DNA of 64,000 bases, taken from NCBI RefSeq assembly GCF_012999535.1, contig NZ_JABBWV010000002.1, forward strand, positions 682,001 through 746,000, given 5' to 3'. The position numbers and the translations under genes were made by a program. Below are positions 42,809-50,721 of the stretch, one piece after another. Each line of letters opens with the position of its first letter. Within the stretch, counting starts at the first letter, position 1. Below the pieces are notes generated by a model that was given only the letters and a program-made list of their open reading frames with translations, searched no databases and was not told the origin of the DNA. This DNA is from Microbispora sp. H11081 (GTDB taxonomy: Bacteria; Actinomycetota; Actinomycetes; Streptosporangiales; Streptosporangiaceae).

Positions 42809-44187
42809 GGCGTCCGCTCCCGCCCGAGATGCCGCCGCACGAGGCGGGCCGCCCGGAGTCCACTGCGCACGGCGCCCTCCATCGTGTCGGGCCAGCCCGT
42901 GTCGGTCCACGCGCCGGCGAGGAAGAGACCGGGCCACCGGGTGGCCGCGCCGGGGCGCAGTCTCCCGCTGCCCGGGACCTGCCGGAAGGTCGCCCGCCGC
43001 TCCCTGGTGACGAACAGGTCCACGACCCGCGCCTCCCGCGCGGCAGGCAGCAGCCGCGCGAGCTCGTGCGGGAACACCTCCCGCATCACGGCCGTGGGCA
43101 CGTCGATCCACTGCCGGGCCGCCGACACCGAGACCGTCAGGTACTGGCCCCGGGCGAGCCCGCCCGCCTCGGTCCTGTCGAAGACCCACTGCACGGGTGA
43201 GCCGACGACGGCGGCGAACGGCAGCCGGGTGACCGGCCGGTCGTAGACCACGTGCACGTTGACGATCGGGCTCGCGCCGAGCCCCGCCCAGGCGTCCCGG
43301 TCCGGCGCCGCCTCCGCCGGCACGAGCCGCGCGGCCTGGCCGTGCGGGGCCGCGACGACCACGGCGGACGCGTCGACCCGCCGGCCGCCGACGAGGATCG
43401 ACGGCCCGGGCAGCACGCCGTCCACCTTCGCCCGCAGCCGCACCTCGCCGCCCAGCCGGGTGATGGCCGCGAGCGCGGCGCCGCCGTGCAGGTCGCCGAG
43501 CGGCACGGACGGCACGCCGATGTCGGCGGCGTCGGCGCGGCCGAGCAGGGCCGTCCTGAAGACCATCGCCGCCGGCCCGAGCGCCGCCTCGTCGGACGGC
43601 ACGTTCAGCGCCGCCACCGCGAACAGGTCCCACAGGGCCCGCCGTACGGCCTCCCGCTGGCCGTTGGCGGCCAGCCAGCCGCCGAGCGCGGACCGGTCGA
43701 GGGCGGGCGCCGCCGGGTCGAGCCCGCGCAGGGCGAGCGCGCCGCGCACCGCGCGCAGCCGGTCGGCGGGCGACAGCAGGCGGTAGCCCGCGAGCGCCGG
43801 GAGCAGGTGGAACGGCCCGGGCAGCGCGGACCTGCGCAGCCGTGCCCGCCCGCCCCCGGGGGTGAGCACGGGCACGTCGAAGCGCTCCTGCAGCCGCACC
43901 CGCCCGGTCCCGCCGAGCCGGTCGAGCAGGCCGAGGTAGGCCGTGCAGCAGCGCAGGAAAACGTGCTGCCCGTTGTCGGCGACCAGCCCGCCCCGCGAGA
44001 AGGAGGACGTGGCCCCGCCGAGGCGGGGCCTCGCCTCGTAGAGGGTCACCGCGCGGCCGGCCTCCGCGAGCGCGAGGGCCGCCGTGATGCCGGCGAGGCC
44101 GCCGCCGACCACCGCCACGGGCGGGACCCGGCCGCCCGCCGCCGTGTCGATCGCTCCGCCCGCCGCTCCGCTCATCGGGCCGCTCAT
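42805..44187 (-). CDS. hpnE: hydroxysqualene dehydroxylase
   Basis: FAD-dependent amine-oxidase-fold enzyme that reduces hydroxysqualene to squalene in the HpnCDE route. The 460-residue protein has the dinucleotide motif VVGGGLAGITAALALAEAG, the substrate-side NGQHVFLRCCTAYLGLLDRL typical of HpnE, LNVPSDEAALGPAA and the C-terminal FAD motif LFLAGAWTDTGWPDTMEGAV. ATG at 44187 overlaps the hpnD stop (ATGA); a second ATG lies 12 nt on. Confidence 0.95.
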   Translation of the reverse strand: MSGPMSGAAGGAIDTAAGGRVPPVAVVGGGLAGITAALALAEAGRAVTLYEARPRLGGATSSFSRGGLVADNGQHVFLRCCTAYLGLLDRLGGTGRVRLQERFDVPVLTPGGGRARLRRSALPGPFHLLPALAGYRLLSPADRLRAVRGALALRGLDPAAPALDRSALGGWLAANGQREAVRRALWDLFAVAALNVPSDEAALGPAAMVFRTALLGRADAADIGVPSVPLGDLHGGAALAAITRLGGEVRLRAKVDGVLPGPSILVGGRRVDASAVVVAAPHGQAARLVPAEAAPDRDAWAGLGASPIVNVHVVYDRPVTRLPFAAVVGSPVQWVFDRTEAGGLARGQYLTVSVSAARQWIDVPTAVMREVFPHELARLLPAAREARVVDLFVTRERRATFRQVPGSGRLRPGAATRWPGLFLAGAWTDTGWPDTMEGAVRSGLRAARLVRRHLGRERTP

Positions 44188-45218
44188 CGGGCCGCTCCCG
44201 CGATCGCCCGCGCCGCGACCATCGCCTTGGCCCAGGGTGGCAGCGACAGGCGCCCGGCCAGCGCCCTGGCCGGGTCGGTGGCGATGCGGTCGAGCAGGCG
44301 CCGGTAGATGCCGGCCATCGCCGCGGTGCAGGCCGCGCTGCGCCGGTCGAGCAGCGGGATCAGGCGGGTCCCCTCGGCGTACCAGTCGAGCGCCCGCCCC
44401 GCCTCGTACCGCACGAGCCTGGCGAGCCGCTCCGGCGGGTCGGTGAACGCCCCCGACGCGTCGAGGCCGAGCGTGCAGCCGAACTCGCGCAGGTCGTCGG
44501 CCGGCAGGTACACCCGCGCGGCGCACCGGTCCTCCCGCAGGTCCCTGAGCACGTTGGTGAGCTGGAGCGCCACCCCCAGGGAGTCGGCGAGCCGCGCCGC
44601 GCGCCGCAGCGCCCCGGCGTCGCGGCCCGCGCCGTCCGCCAGGCCGAAGACGCCGAGCGACAGCCGTCCGATCGACCCGGCGACGTCGCGGCAGTAGCCG
44701 ACGAGGTCCTCGTAGGACTGGTAGCGCGCGCCCGCGACGTCGGCGGCGCAGCCGTCGATCAGTTCCTCGAACGCCTCCAGCGGCACGGGGAAGCGCTCGG
44801 CGGTGTCGTGCAGCGCCACCAGCACGGGATCGGCGGGATCCGGCCGCGGCGAGCGGAGCCCCGCCCGTGCCTCCTCCAGCGCCGACAGTCGCGCGTCGAC
44901 GGGCCCGGCCGCGTCCCCGATGTCGTCGACCCGGCGGGCGAAGGCGTAGAGCGCGCTGAGCGCGCGGCGCTCGGGCGGGGCGAGCAGGCGGATCCCGTAG
45001 GCGAAGTTGCGTGCCTGGTCGCGCACGACACGCTCGCAGTGGCGGTAGGCGGCCGGCAGCGGCACGGGCGCGGGCGTGCGGATCGGCCCGGCGGCGACGG
45101 GGCGCAGCGCGGGGCCCGGCCGCCCGCCCGCGCCGGGAACGGCGTCGGGAACCGGACCGGGAACGGCGTCGGGAACGGGATCGGGAACGGGATCAGGGAT
45201 CGCGCCGGGAAGCGTCAC
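44184..45218 (-). CDS. hpnD: presqualene diphosphate synthase
   Basis: Condenses two farnesyl diphosphates to presqualene diphosphate. The 344-residue protein has the first Asp-rich motif FARRVDDIGD and the second QLTNVLRDLREDR, with YCRDVAGSIGRLSLGVFG between. The first about 45 residues are a Pro/Ala-rich repeat (PDPVPDPVPDAVPGPVPDAV) absent from typical HpnD and encoded by a 12-nt-like repeat; a downstream start would remove it. GTG at 45218 overlaps hpnC by 26 nt. Confidence 0.92.
   Translation of the reverse strand: MTLPGAIPDPVPDPVPDAVPGPVPDAVPGAGGRPGPALRPVAAGPIRTPAPVPLPAAYRHCERVVRDQARNFAYGIRLLAPPERRALSALYAFARRVDDIGDAAGPVDARLSALEEARAGLRSPRPDPADPVLVALHDTAERFPVPLEAFEELIDGCAADVAGARYQSYEDLVGYCRDVAGSIGRLSLGVFGLADGAGRDAGALRRAARLADSLGVALQLTNVLRDLREDRCAARVYLPADDLREFGCTLGLDASGAFTDPPERLARLVRYEAGRALDWYAEGTRLIPLLDRRSAACTAAMAGIYRRLLDRIATDPARALAGRLSLPPWAKAMVAARAIAGAAR
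45137..45200. repeat. degenerate 12-nt repeats at the start of hpnD
   Basis: On the plus strand units of the form GGGAAC-CGGACC, GGGAACGGCGTC and GGGAACGGGATC follow each other in phase. They encode the Pro-Val-Pro-Asp type N-terminal repeat of HpnD and partly overlap the hpnC 3' end. Confidence 0.8.
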
Positions 45219-46044
45219 CGTTCACCTCCCTCAGCACGCGTGCCCACTCGCCGAGCACCGCGCGGCGGCGTGCGCGGACCGTCCGGCCGAGCACGTCGTG
45301 CCGCCCGCGTTCCAGCGCCGCGAGCACGGCCCGCCCGCCCGCGACGTACCCGGCCACCGCGGTGCGCGCGAACCCGCTCAGCGTCTCCAGCAGCGGCATC
45401 CCCTCGTCCAGCAGCGTGGCGGCGCGGCGCGCCTGTAGCGCGACGGCCCTGCGCAGCCGCGGGGACGCGTGCGGGGCGGCCAGGTCGGCCTCGCGGCAGC
45501 CGAACCTGCGCAGGTCCTCGCCGGGGAGGTAGACCCGGCCGCGGGCGTGGTCCTCGCCCACGTCCTGGCAGTGCTCGATCACCTGCAGCGCCGAGCAGAT
45601 GCGGTCGGACAGCCGCGCCCGCTCCGGCGTGGCCGCGCCGAAGACGTGCAGGACGATCCGGCCGACCGGGTTGGCGGACAGTTCGCAGTAGGCCAGCAGT
45701 TGCGCGAACGTGTCGTAGCGCCGCACCACCTGGTCGCGCCGGTTGGCCTCCACGAGGTGCAGGAAGTGCGCCCGGGGCACGCCCCGCCCGGCGACCAGCG
45801 GCGTCAGCGCCCGCACGGCGGGCAGCCGGGGGCTCACCCCGGCGTAGAGGCGGCCGAGATCGGCCTCCACCGCGTCGAGCAGCGCGGGCCGCTCGGCGGG
45901 GTCGCCCTCGTCGCCGACGTCGTCCACGTATCGGGCGAAGCAGTACACCGCCATCAGGTCGCGGCGGTACGCGCGCGGCAGCAGACGGGCGGCCACCGGG
46001 AAGTTCTCCCGGCGCGCGGCATCGCGAACGTCCGCTGCGGACAT
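45193..46044 (-). CDS. hpnC: hydroxysqualene synthase
   Basis: Converts presqualene diphosphate to hydroxysqualene; first gene of the hopanoid operon. The 283-residue protein opens with ENFPVAARLLPRAYRRDLMAVYCFAR, has FARYVDDVGDEGD as first Asp motif and VIEHCQDVGEDHARGRVYLP as second, both typical of HpnC. ATG at 46044 has GGCGGAGA ten nt upstream. The 172 nt before it are comparatively A/T-rich and should hold the operon promoter. Confidence 0.94.
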   Translation of the reverse strand: MSAADVRDAARRENFPVAARLLPRAYRRDLMAVYCFARYVDDVGDEGDPAERPALLDAVEADLGRLYAGVSPRLPAVRALTPLVAGRGVPRAHFLHLVEANRRDQVVRRYDTFAQLLAYCELSANPVGRIVLHVFGAATPERARLSDRICSALQVIEHCQDVGEDHARGRVYLPGEDLRRFGCREADLAAPHASPRLRRAVALQARRAATLLDEGMPLLETLSGFARTAVAGYVAGGRAVLAALERGRHDVLGRTVRARRRAVLGEWARVLREVNGDASRRDP

Positions 46045-46216
46045 GCCTGAAGAATCTCCGCCGCAATTCACCACAAAACCCGACAAGGAGCGCCGGCGTT
46101 TTTACGCGCGTAACGCCCGGGGAAAAGCGGCGCACGCCCCAGCGCCGCCAATGGAAGAAGCGGTAAAAACGCGGCGGGAAACGGCCACGCCCCCAGAAGG
46201 GCTCATTCCCCTTTTC
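46045..46216. promoter_or_regulatory. intergenic region ahead of the hopanoid operon
   Basis: This 172-nt stretch lies between the deacetylase stop and hpnC and has several A/T-rich runs (GTTTTTAC near 46098, GGTAAAAACG near 46164, CCTTTTCTTACG near 46211) unusual for this DNA. GCGTTTTTAC and GGTAAAAACGC form a near inverted pair about 60 nt apart. No clear -35/-10 pair could be assigned. Confidence 0.35.
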
Positions 46217-46987
46217 TTACGCTTCCTGCCGCGGGTAAAAGCTCGTCGAGGCATGGAGCCGGTGGGCCGCCCCGCCGCCGGGTACACCCACGCCGTGGGC
46301 GCCCAGCGTGCCGACCCGCAGCCCGGCGGCGCGGCAGCGGCCCACCACGCCGGCGAGCGCGCCGAGCGCCGAGCGCCAGGAACCCGGGGCGGAGGTGTGG
46401 TCGCAGTCGTGCAGCAGCAGCGTCGCCCCGCCGCGCAGGCCGGGCTCCAGGGTGCGCAGCACCGATCCGGCCGTGGCCCATGCCGTCCAGTCGACGCCCC
46501 AGGCCGTCCACAGCACCGGCCGCAGGCCGTGCCGGCGGGCGGCGAACAGCGCCTCGGCGCTCAGCACGCCGTACGGCGGGCGGTACCACGAGGGCCGCGC
46601 ACCGGTGACGGCGGTGACGAGGCGCGCGGCCCTGCCGATCTCCGCGGTGACCCTGCCGGGCCGGGCGACCAGGGCGTTGCCGTGCCGCCAGCCGTGCACG
46701 GCCACCTCGTGGCCGGCCCGCGCGATGCTCCGCCCGACGTCGGGATGGCGATCGAGCAGTTCGCCGAGGAGGAAGAAGGTCGCCCGGCACCCGAGCCGGT
46801 CCAGTTCGTCGAGGAACAGCGGGGTCGACCGAGGATCCGGCCCGTCGTCGAAGGTCAGCGCCACGTGCCCGGGATCGCCCTCGCCCGCGAGGGACGGCAG
46901 CAGGCGGCGCACCGAAGGCAGCCAGGTCGCCCCCGGTCCCGCGTGGAGCAGGGCCAGGCCGGCGGCGGCGAACGCGTGAGGTCGCAT
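46217..46987 (-). CDS. polysaccharide deacetylase (NodB-fold)
   Basis: Carbohydrate esterase family 4 protein of 256 residues. Motif 1 is ALTFDDGPDPRST with the catalytic Asp, motif 2 is HEVAVHGWRHGN with the metal His pair, motif 3 RPPYGV, and a late LLLHDCDHTS. The N-terminus is only weakly hydrophobic, so secretion is uncertain. It shares a 47-nt divergent region with a galactolipid-synthase-like gene and lies directly upstream of the hopanoid operon, which suggests a glycolipid or envelope role (inference). Confidence 0.88.
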   Translation of the reverse strand: MRPHAFAAAGLALLHAGPGATWLPSVRRLLPSLAGEGDPGHVALTFDDGPDPRSTPLFLDELDRLGCRATFFLLGELLDRHPDVGRSIARAGHEVAVHGWRHGNALVARPGRVTAEIGRAARLVTAVTGARPSWYRPPYGVLSAEALFAARRHGLRPVLWTAWGVDWTAWATAGSVLRTLEPGLRGGATLLLHDCDHTSAPGSWRSALGALAGVVGRCRAAGLRVGTLGAHGVGVPGGGAAHRLHASTSFYPRQEA

Positions 46988-47034
46988 CGCATTCCAGTGT
47001 CCGCCACGCCGCCCGCCGGCCGGGAAGGAGGGCC

Positions 47035-48162
47035 ATGAGGGACAGGGCATTGATCGTCAGCGCCTCGATGGGCTCGGGCCACGACGCCGTCGCGGAGGAA
47101 CTGGCGCGCCGCCTTGACTCCGCCGGGGTCGCCACCGAGATCGTGGACGTGCTCGCCCTGCTGCCGCTGCGGCTGGGCGCGCTGCTGCGCTGGTGGTACC
47201 GCGTGGTGATGCTGCGGGCGCCATGGCTGTACGCGCTGGTCTACCGCGTCTTCTTCGTCTCACGCCGGGCCCCTTCCACCTCGCCGCTGACGGTGGCCGC
47301 CGCCGCCGGGCTGGCCAGGGCGGTGCGGCGTGTCCGGCCCTCGCTGGTCGTGCCGGTCTTCCATGTGGCAGCCCAGGCCGCGGGGCACCTGCGGGCGCGC
47401 GGGCGGCTCGCGGCGCCGAGCGTGGTCGTGCTCACCGACTTCGCCGTGCACCGCCTGTGGCTGCACCCCGGCAACGACCGCTACCTGTGCCCGGACGCGG
47501 CCACGGCCCTCGCGGTGCCCGCCGCCCTCGGGCGCCCGGCCTTCCGCTGCGCCCCGATCGTCGGCCCCGGGTTCGCGGCGTCCCGGGGCCGGGCCGGTGC
47601 GGCGGACGTACGGGCCCGGCTCCGCCTGCCGGACGACGGGCCGATCGTCCTCGTCTGCGCCGGATCCTGGGGGGTCGGCCGGGTGATGGAGACCGCGCGG
47701 ATCCTCGCCCGCTCGGGCCGTTACTCGCCCGTCGTGCTGTGCGGGCACAACGAGCGGCTTCGCCGCCGGCTCGGGCGGCTGCTCGGGCGCGCGGGAGCGG
47801 GCGCCGCGCTCGGCTGGCGCGACGACCTGGCGGACCTGCTCGCCTCCGCCTACGCGCTGGTCGACAACGCGGGCGGGCTGACCTGCAGGGAGGCGTTCGC
47901 CGCGGGAGTGCCCGTGGTGACATACCGGCCCATCGCGGGCCACGGCGGGGACGGCGTGCGCGCGATGGCCCGCGCCGGGGTGAGCGTCCACGCGCGCTGC
48001 CGCGCGGACCTGCTGCGGGCGCTGGACCGGCTCCAGCCAGGCCTGCCCGGGCAAGCCGCGCTCATCGCGCGGGCGGCGGCCCTGTTCGCCGCGGCGCCGG
48101 CGGAGTCCCTTCTCCTCCCGGACCGGCCCGCCGCGTCCCGAGCATGTGAGCCTGCTTCCTGA
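47035..48162 (+). CDS. MGDG synthase/MurG-like glycosyltransferase (GT28 type)
   Basis: A 375-residue GT-B glycosyltransferase. The N-terminal VSASMGSGHDAVAEELARRL matches monogalactosyldiacylglycerol synthases, and the donor-binding C-terminal half has LVCAGSWGVGRVMETAR, CGHNERLRRRL and the DNAGGLTCREAFAAGVPVVTYRPIAGHG loop. It probably transfers a sugar from UDP-sugar to a lipid acceptor. ATG at 47035 follows GGAAGGAGGGCC. The final about 33 residues overlap the convergent DMT gene. Confidence 0.85.
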   Translation: MRDRALIVSASMGSGHDAVAEELARRLDSAGVATEIVDVLALLPLRLGALLRWWYRVVMLRAPWLYALVYRVFFVSRRAPSTSPLTVAAAAGLARAVRRVRPSLVVPVFHVAAQAAGHLRARGRLAAPSVVVLTDFAVHRLWLHPGNDRYLCPDAATALAVPAALGRPAFRCAPIVGPGFAASRGRAGAADVRARLRLPDDGPIVLVCAGSWGVGRVMETARILARSGRYSPVVLCGHNERLRRRLGRLLGRAGAGAALGWRDDLADLLASAYALVDNAGGLTCREAFAAGVPVVTYRPIAGHGGDGVRAMARAGVSVHARCRADLLRALDRLQPGLPGQAALIARAAALFAAAPAESLLLPDRPAASRACEPAS

Positions 48163-48991
48163 GCGGCGCGTAGCGCGACAGCAGCACGCTGCCGTACAGG
48201 ATCAGGGCCATGCCCGTCAGTTCGGGCAGCACCCACGGGCCCGTGCGGATGTCCTCGCCGAACATCGCGACGCCGTACGCCGTGCTCGCCACGGGGTCGG
48301 TCACGGTCAGCGCGGGCTGCACCGCGACGAGCGGACCGCTCTGCAGGGCGTTCTGCAGCAGGAACAGGCTGCACAGGCCGGCGGCCACCATGGCCCACAG
48401 CGACCAGGACCCGGCGAGCGCCCATACGCCCCCGGGCAACTCCTCCACCGTGCGCTTCATGAGCACGGCGGTGTAGGCGAAGCCGAGGCCGGCGGCGACC
48501 CCGAGCAGCACCGCGCGGGCGAGCCCGCCGACGACGACTGCGGCGGCGACGCAGCCGGCGACCACCCCGGCGGTCGCGCCCGCCGAGATCACCCAGGCGG
48601 GCAGGCCGGGAATCCGCCGGCCGGGCGTGGGCGACGCCGCCACGAGGAACACGGCCAGGCCCGCGGTCAGCGCGCCCACGGCCAGCCACGTCCTGGCGGT
48701 GACGCGGGCGCGGAACATCCAGCCCACCAGGAGCATGGTGAACGGCAGTTCGGCGACGAGCAGGGGCTGGACGAGCGCGAGCCCTCCGCTCGTCAGGGCG
48801 GCCGCCTGCAGCAGGAAACCCGCGATGAGCGCGGCGATGCCGCCCAGCCAGGCGGGCCGCCGGACGAGGTCCCAGATCAGGCCGGGCCGGAACGCCTCGT
48901 CGGCGGGGGCGGCGCGCGCGGCCCGGCGCTGCAGCACGGACGCGACGGCGTTGGCCGCCGCGGCGAGCACCGCCAGGACAACAGCGATCAT
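48062..48991 (-). CDS. DMT-superfamily (EamA-like) membrane protein
   Basis: A 309-residue protein with about nine to ten membrane helices, from MIAVVLAVLAAAANAVASVL to GMALILYGSVLLSRYAPL. Loop motifs ALVQPLLVAELPFTMLLVGW and GPLVAVQPALTVTDPVASTAYGV are typical of actinobacterial DMT-type proteins. The charged tail beyond residue 280 is read from the 101-nt overlap with the glycosyltransferase gene. Transport substrate unknown. Confidence 0.82.
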   Translation of the reverse strand: MIAVVLAVLAAAANAVASVLQRRAARAAPADEAFRPGLIWDLVRRPAWLGGIAALIAGFLLQAAALTSGGLALVQPLLVAELPFTMLLVGWMFRARVTARTWLAVGALTAGLAVFLVAASPTPGRRIPGLPAWVISAGATAGVVAGCVAAAVVVGGLARAVLLGVAAGLGFAYTAVLMKRTVEELPGGVWALAGSWSLWAMVAAGLCSLFLLQNALQSGPLVAVQPALTVTDPVASTAYGVAMFGEDIRTGPWVLPELTGMALILYGSVLLSRYAPLRKQAHMLGTRRAGPGGEGTPPAPRRTGPPPAR

Positions 48992-49099
48992 GACCCCCCG
49001 CGCCCCGTCTCCGGCTTTTCCTCGCGGGCCCGCTGATCGGGGCCCTGCCAGTACCTCTCCCCGGCGATGGCCGCCGCATGTCGCCGAGGACACGCCGAA

Positions 49100-49176
49100 C
49101 GCTTTTATGCTCTTATCGGACAATAATGACGCGATTATTATTAGTAATCGAGAATTTCGGGATTTTTGGGGGTATG
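49100..49176. promoter_or_regulatory. AT-rich island with interlocked palindromes before the SPW gene
   Basis: A roughly 75-nt A/T-rich stretch in very GC-rich DNA. It holds AATAAT-GACGCG-ATTATT (49122-49139) and, overlapping it, CGATTA-TTATTAG-TAATCG (49132-49150), both exact inverted repeats. It lies between the divergent DMT and SPW genes and is likely a promoter plus operator or nucleoid-protein site. Confidence 0.6.
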
Positions 49177-49219
49177 GCCGTCTGGGCAAACGTACTCGGC
49201 AGGAAAGGCGGAATCAGAC

Positions 49220-49687
49220 ATGGCTGGACCCACCGGCCTCGAGCGTCATCCCGACGTCACCGAACTGCGACAGACGTACGATCGGGCCGGTTCGACGGCC
49301 CCCGCCCAGGTATTGGAGGGATTGGCCTTCCTGGCCGGGCTGTACCTGGCCCTCTCGCCGTGGATTGTCGGGTTCTTCGGATTCAGCGGCCTGACCGTCA
49401 GCAACCTCGTCACAGGCCTCGTGGTCTCCGCCCTCGCACTCGGGCTCGCGTCCGCCTACGGACGCACCTACGGGCTGGGGTGGTTGCTCCCGGTGCTCGG
49501 CGTGTGGGCGATCGTCTCGCCGTTCGTCGTGCGCGCGGGAAGCGAGGCCACGGCGACGACCATCTGGAACAACGTGGTGACCGGCATCGTGACCGTCGCG
49601 CTGGGAGCCGCCGCGCTGGCGATGGCACAGGCCTTCCGCAGGCACGAGCGCAGCGAGCGGGGCGCGCGCAGGCTGGGCAACTGGTGA
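49220..49687 (+). CDS. SPW-repeat membrane protein
   Basis: A 155-residue membrane protein with four helices. The SPW repeat is seen twice, LALSPWIVGFFGFSG and IVSPFVVRAG, each following a helix, with later TIWNNVVTGIVTVALG as the conserved Asn region. Function of the family is unknown. ATG at 49220 has AGGAAAGGCGG upstream. A strong terminator follows. Confidence 0.88.
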   Translation: MAGPTGLERHPDVTELRQTYDRAGSTAPAQVLEGLAFLAGLYLALSPWIVGFFGFSGLTVSNLVTGLVVSALALGLASAYGRTYGLGWLLPVLGVWAIVSPFVVRAGSEATATTIWNNVVTGIVTVALGAAALAMAQAFRRHERSERGARRLGNW

Positions 49688-49693
49688 GGGAAC

Positions 49694-49728
49694 CGGCGCC
49701 CGGCCCGTGCCAGGCGGGCCGGGCGCCG
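49694..49728. terminator. perfect GC hairpin between convergent SPW and LysR genes
   Basis: A 14-bp exact stem (49694-49707 with 49715-49728; arm CGGCGCCCGGCCCG) around a 7-nt loop, placed just after the SPW stop and before the convergent LysR stop. It can serve both directions. Confidence 0.8.
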
Positions 49729-49758
49729 TCCTGCTCGCTGGGGAGCGTCAGACACGAC

Positions 49759-50670
49759 CTAGCGGAGGGTGACGCTGAGACGGGCCGAGGCGTCCTTGAG
49801 GTAGTCGACGAAGGCCCGCAGGGCGGGGTTGGGGTTGGTCGGGCGGAGGGCGGCGCCGACCCGCCGGTAGAGCTTGGGCCCCTCCACCTGGCAGACCTGG
49901 ATCCCCGCCGCGCCCTGCGCGCCGAGACTCGGCACGAGGGCCACGCCGAGCCCGGCCCTGACCAGGCCGAGCGTCACCTCGTAGTGGTCGCTGCGGCAGC
50001 GGATGGTGGGCGTGAACCCCTCCAAGGCGCTGGCCCGCTCCAGCACCGACACCGGGGTCTCGGTGCCGAACGTGGTGATCCACGGCTCCTCGGCGAGGTC
50101 GGCCAGCCGCACCCGGGGCCGGTGTCCCACGGGGTGGCCGAGCGGCATGACGAGGAGTTGCGGCTCGTCGAACAGGTGGACGACCTCCACGCCCTTCGGC
50201 GCCTTCCAGGGATCCAGCGCGTGCTCGAACACGACCAGCACGTCCAGCTCGCCGCGTTCCACGTCGGTCAGCAACTCGTGCGGCTGCCCGAGCACCAGGT
50301 CGAGCACGACGCCCGGATGGCGTGCCGTGAAGGACGACAGCGCCATCGGCAGCAGCCGGTAGCCGGCCGAGGCGAAGAACCCGATGCGCAGCTGCCCGGC
50401 GTCCGCCCGAGCCTGCGCGAGCAGGTCCTTCTCGGCGGACTCGATGAGGTCGAGCACCTCCTGGGCCCGCCCGGCCAGGCGGTGGCCCGCCGCGGTCAGC
50501 CGCAGGCTGTGCGCGGCCCGCTCCACCAGCCCGACCCCGGCCTCCTCCTCCAGCCGGGCGAGCTGGTGGGAGACGGCTGAGGGCGACAGCCGCAGGGACT
50601 TGGCGGCTCCGGCGATGCTCCCGGTCCTGAAGACCTCCAGGAGCACCTTGAGGCGGTGGCTGCTGAGCAT
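49759..50670 (-). CDS. LysR-family transcriptional regulator
   Basis: A 303-residue regulator with an N-terminal winged helix (MLSSHRLKVLLEVFRTGSIA, SLRLSPSAVSHQLARLEEEAGV) and a two-lobed effector domain beginning LRIGFFASAGYRLLPMAL, with RAGLGVALVPSLGA near the hinge. It lies 51 nt after the D-aminoacylase/ABC operon on the same strand and is a candidate regulator of it. A palindrome with the LysR-like ATC-N9-GAT core lies ahead of that operon (55838-55860). Confidence 0.92.
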   Translation of the reverse strand: MLSSHRLKVLLEVFRTGSIAGAAKSLRLSPSAVSHQLARLEEEAGVGLVERAAHSLRLTAAGHRLAGRAQEVLDLIESAEKDLLAQARADAGQLRIGFFASAGYRLLPMALSSFTARHPGVVLDLVLGQPHELLTDVERGELDVLVVFEHALDPWKAPKGVEVVHLFDEPQLLVMPLGHPVGHRPRVRLADLAEEPWITTFGTETPVSVLERASALEGFTPTIRCRSDHYEVTLGLVRAGLGVALVPSLGAQGAAGIQVCQVEGPKLYRRVGAALRPTNPNPALRAFVDYLKDASARLSVTLR

Positions 50671-50721
50671 TCCCCAAGTATCGGCGACCCGGCGTCCGCG
50701 CTGGTCACAGCGGGGAGTGAG

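Noticed and set aside
40932-42863. The HpnG-IspH frame stays open upstream for another 640 codons, suggesting a 1148-residue protein
   Set aside because: That region is fully explained by squalene-hopene cyclase in another frame; the extra translation is Arg/Gly/Pro-rich low-complexity sequence typical of shadow frames in GC-rich DNA, and ATG at 40931 overlaps the shc stop.
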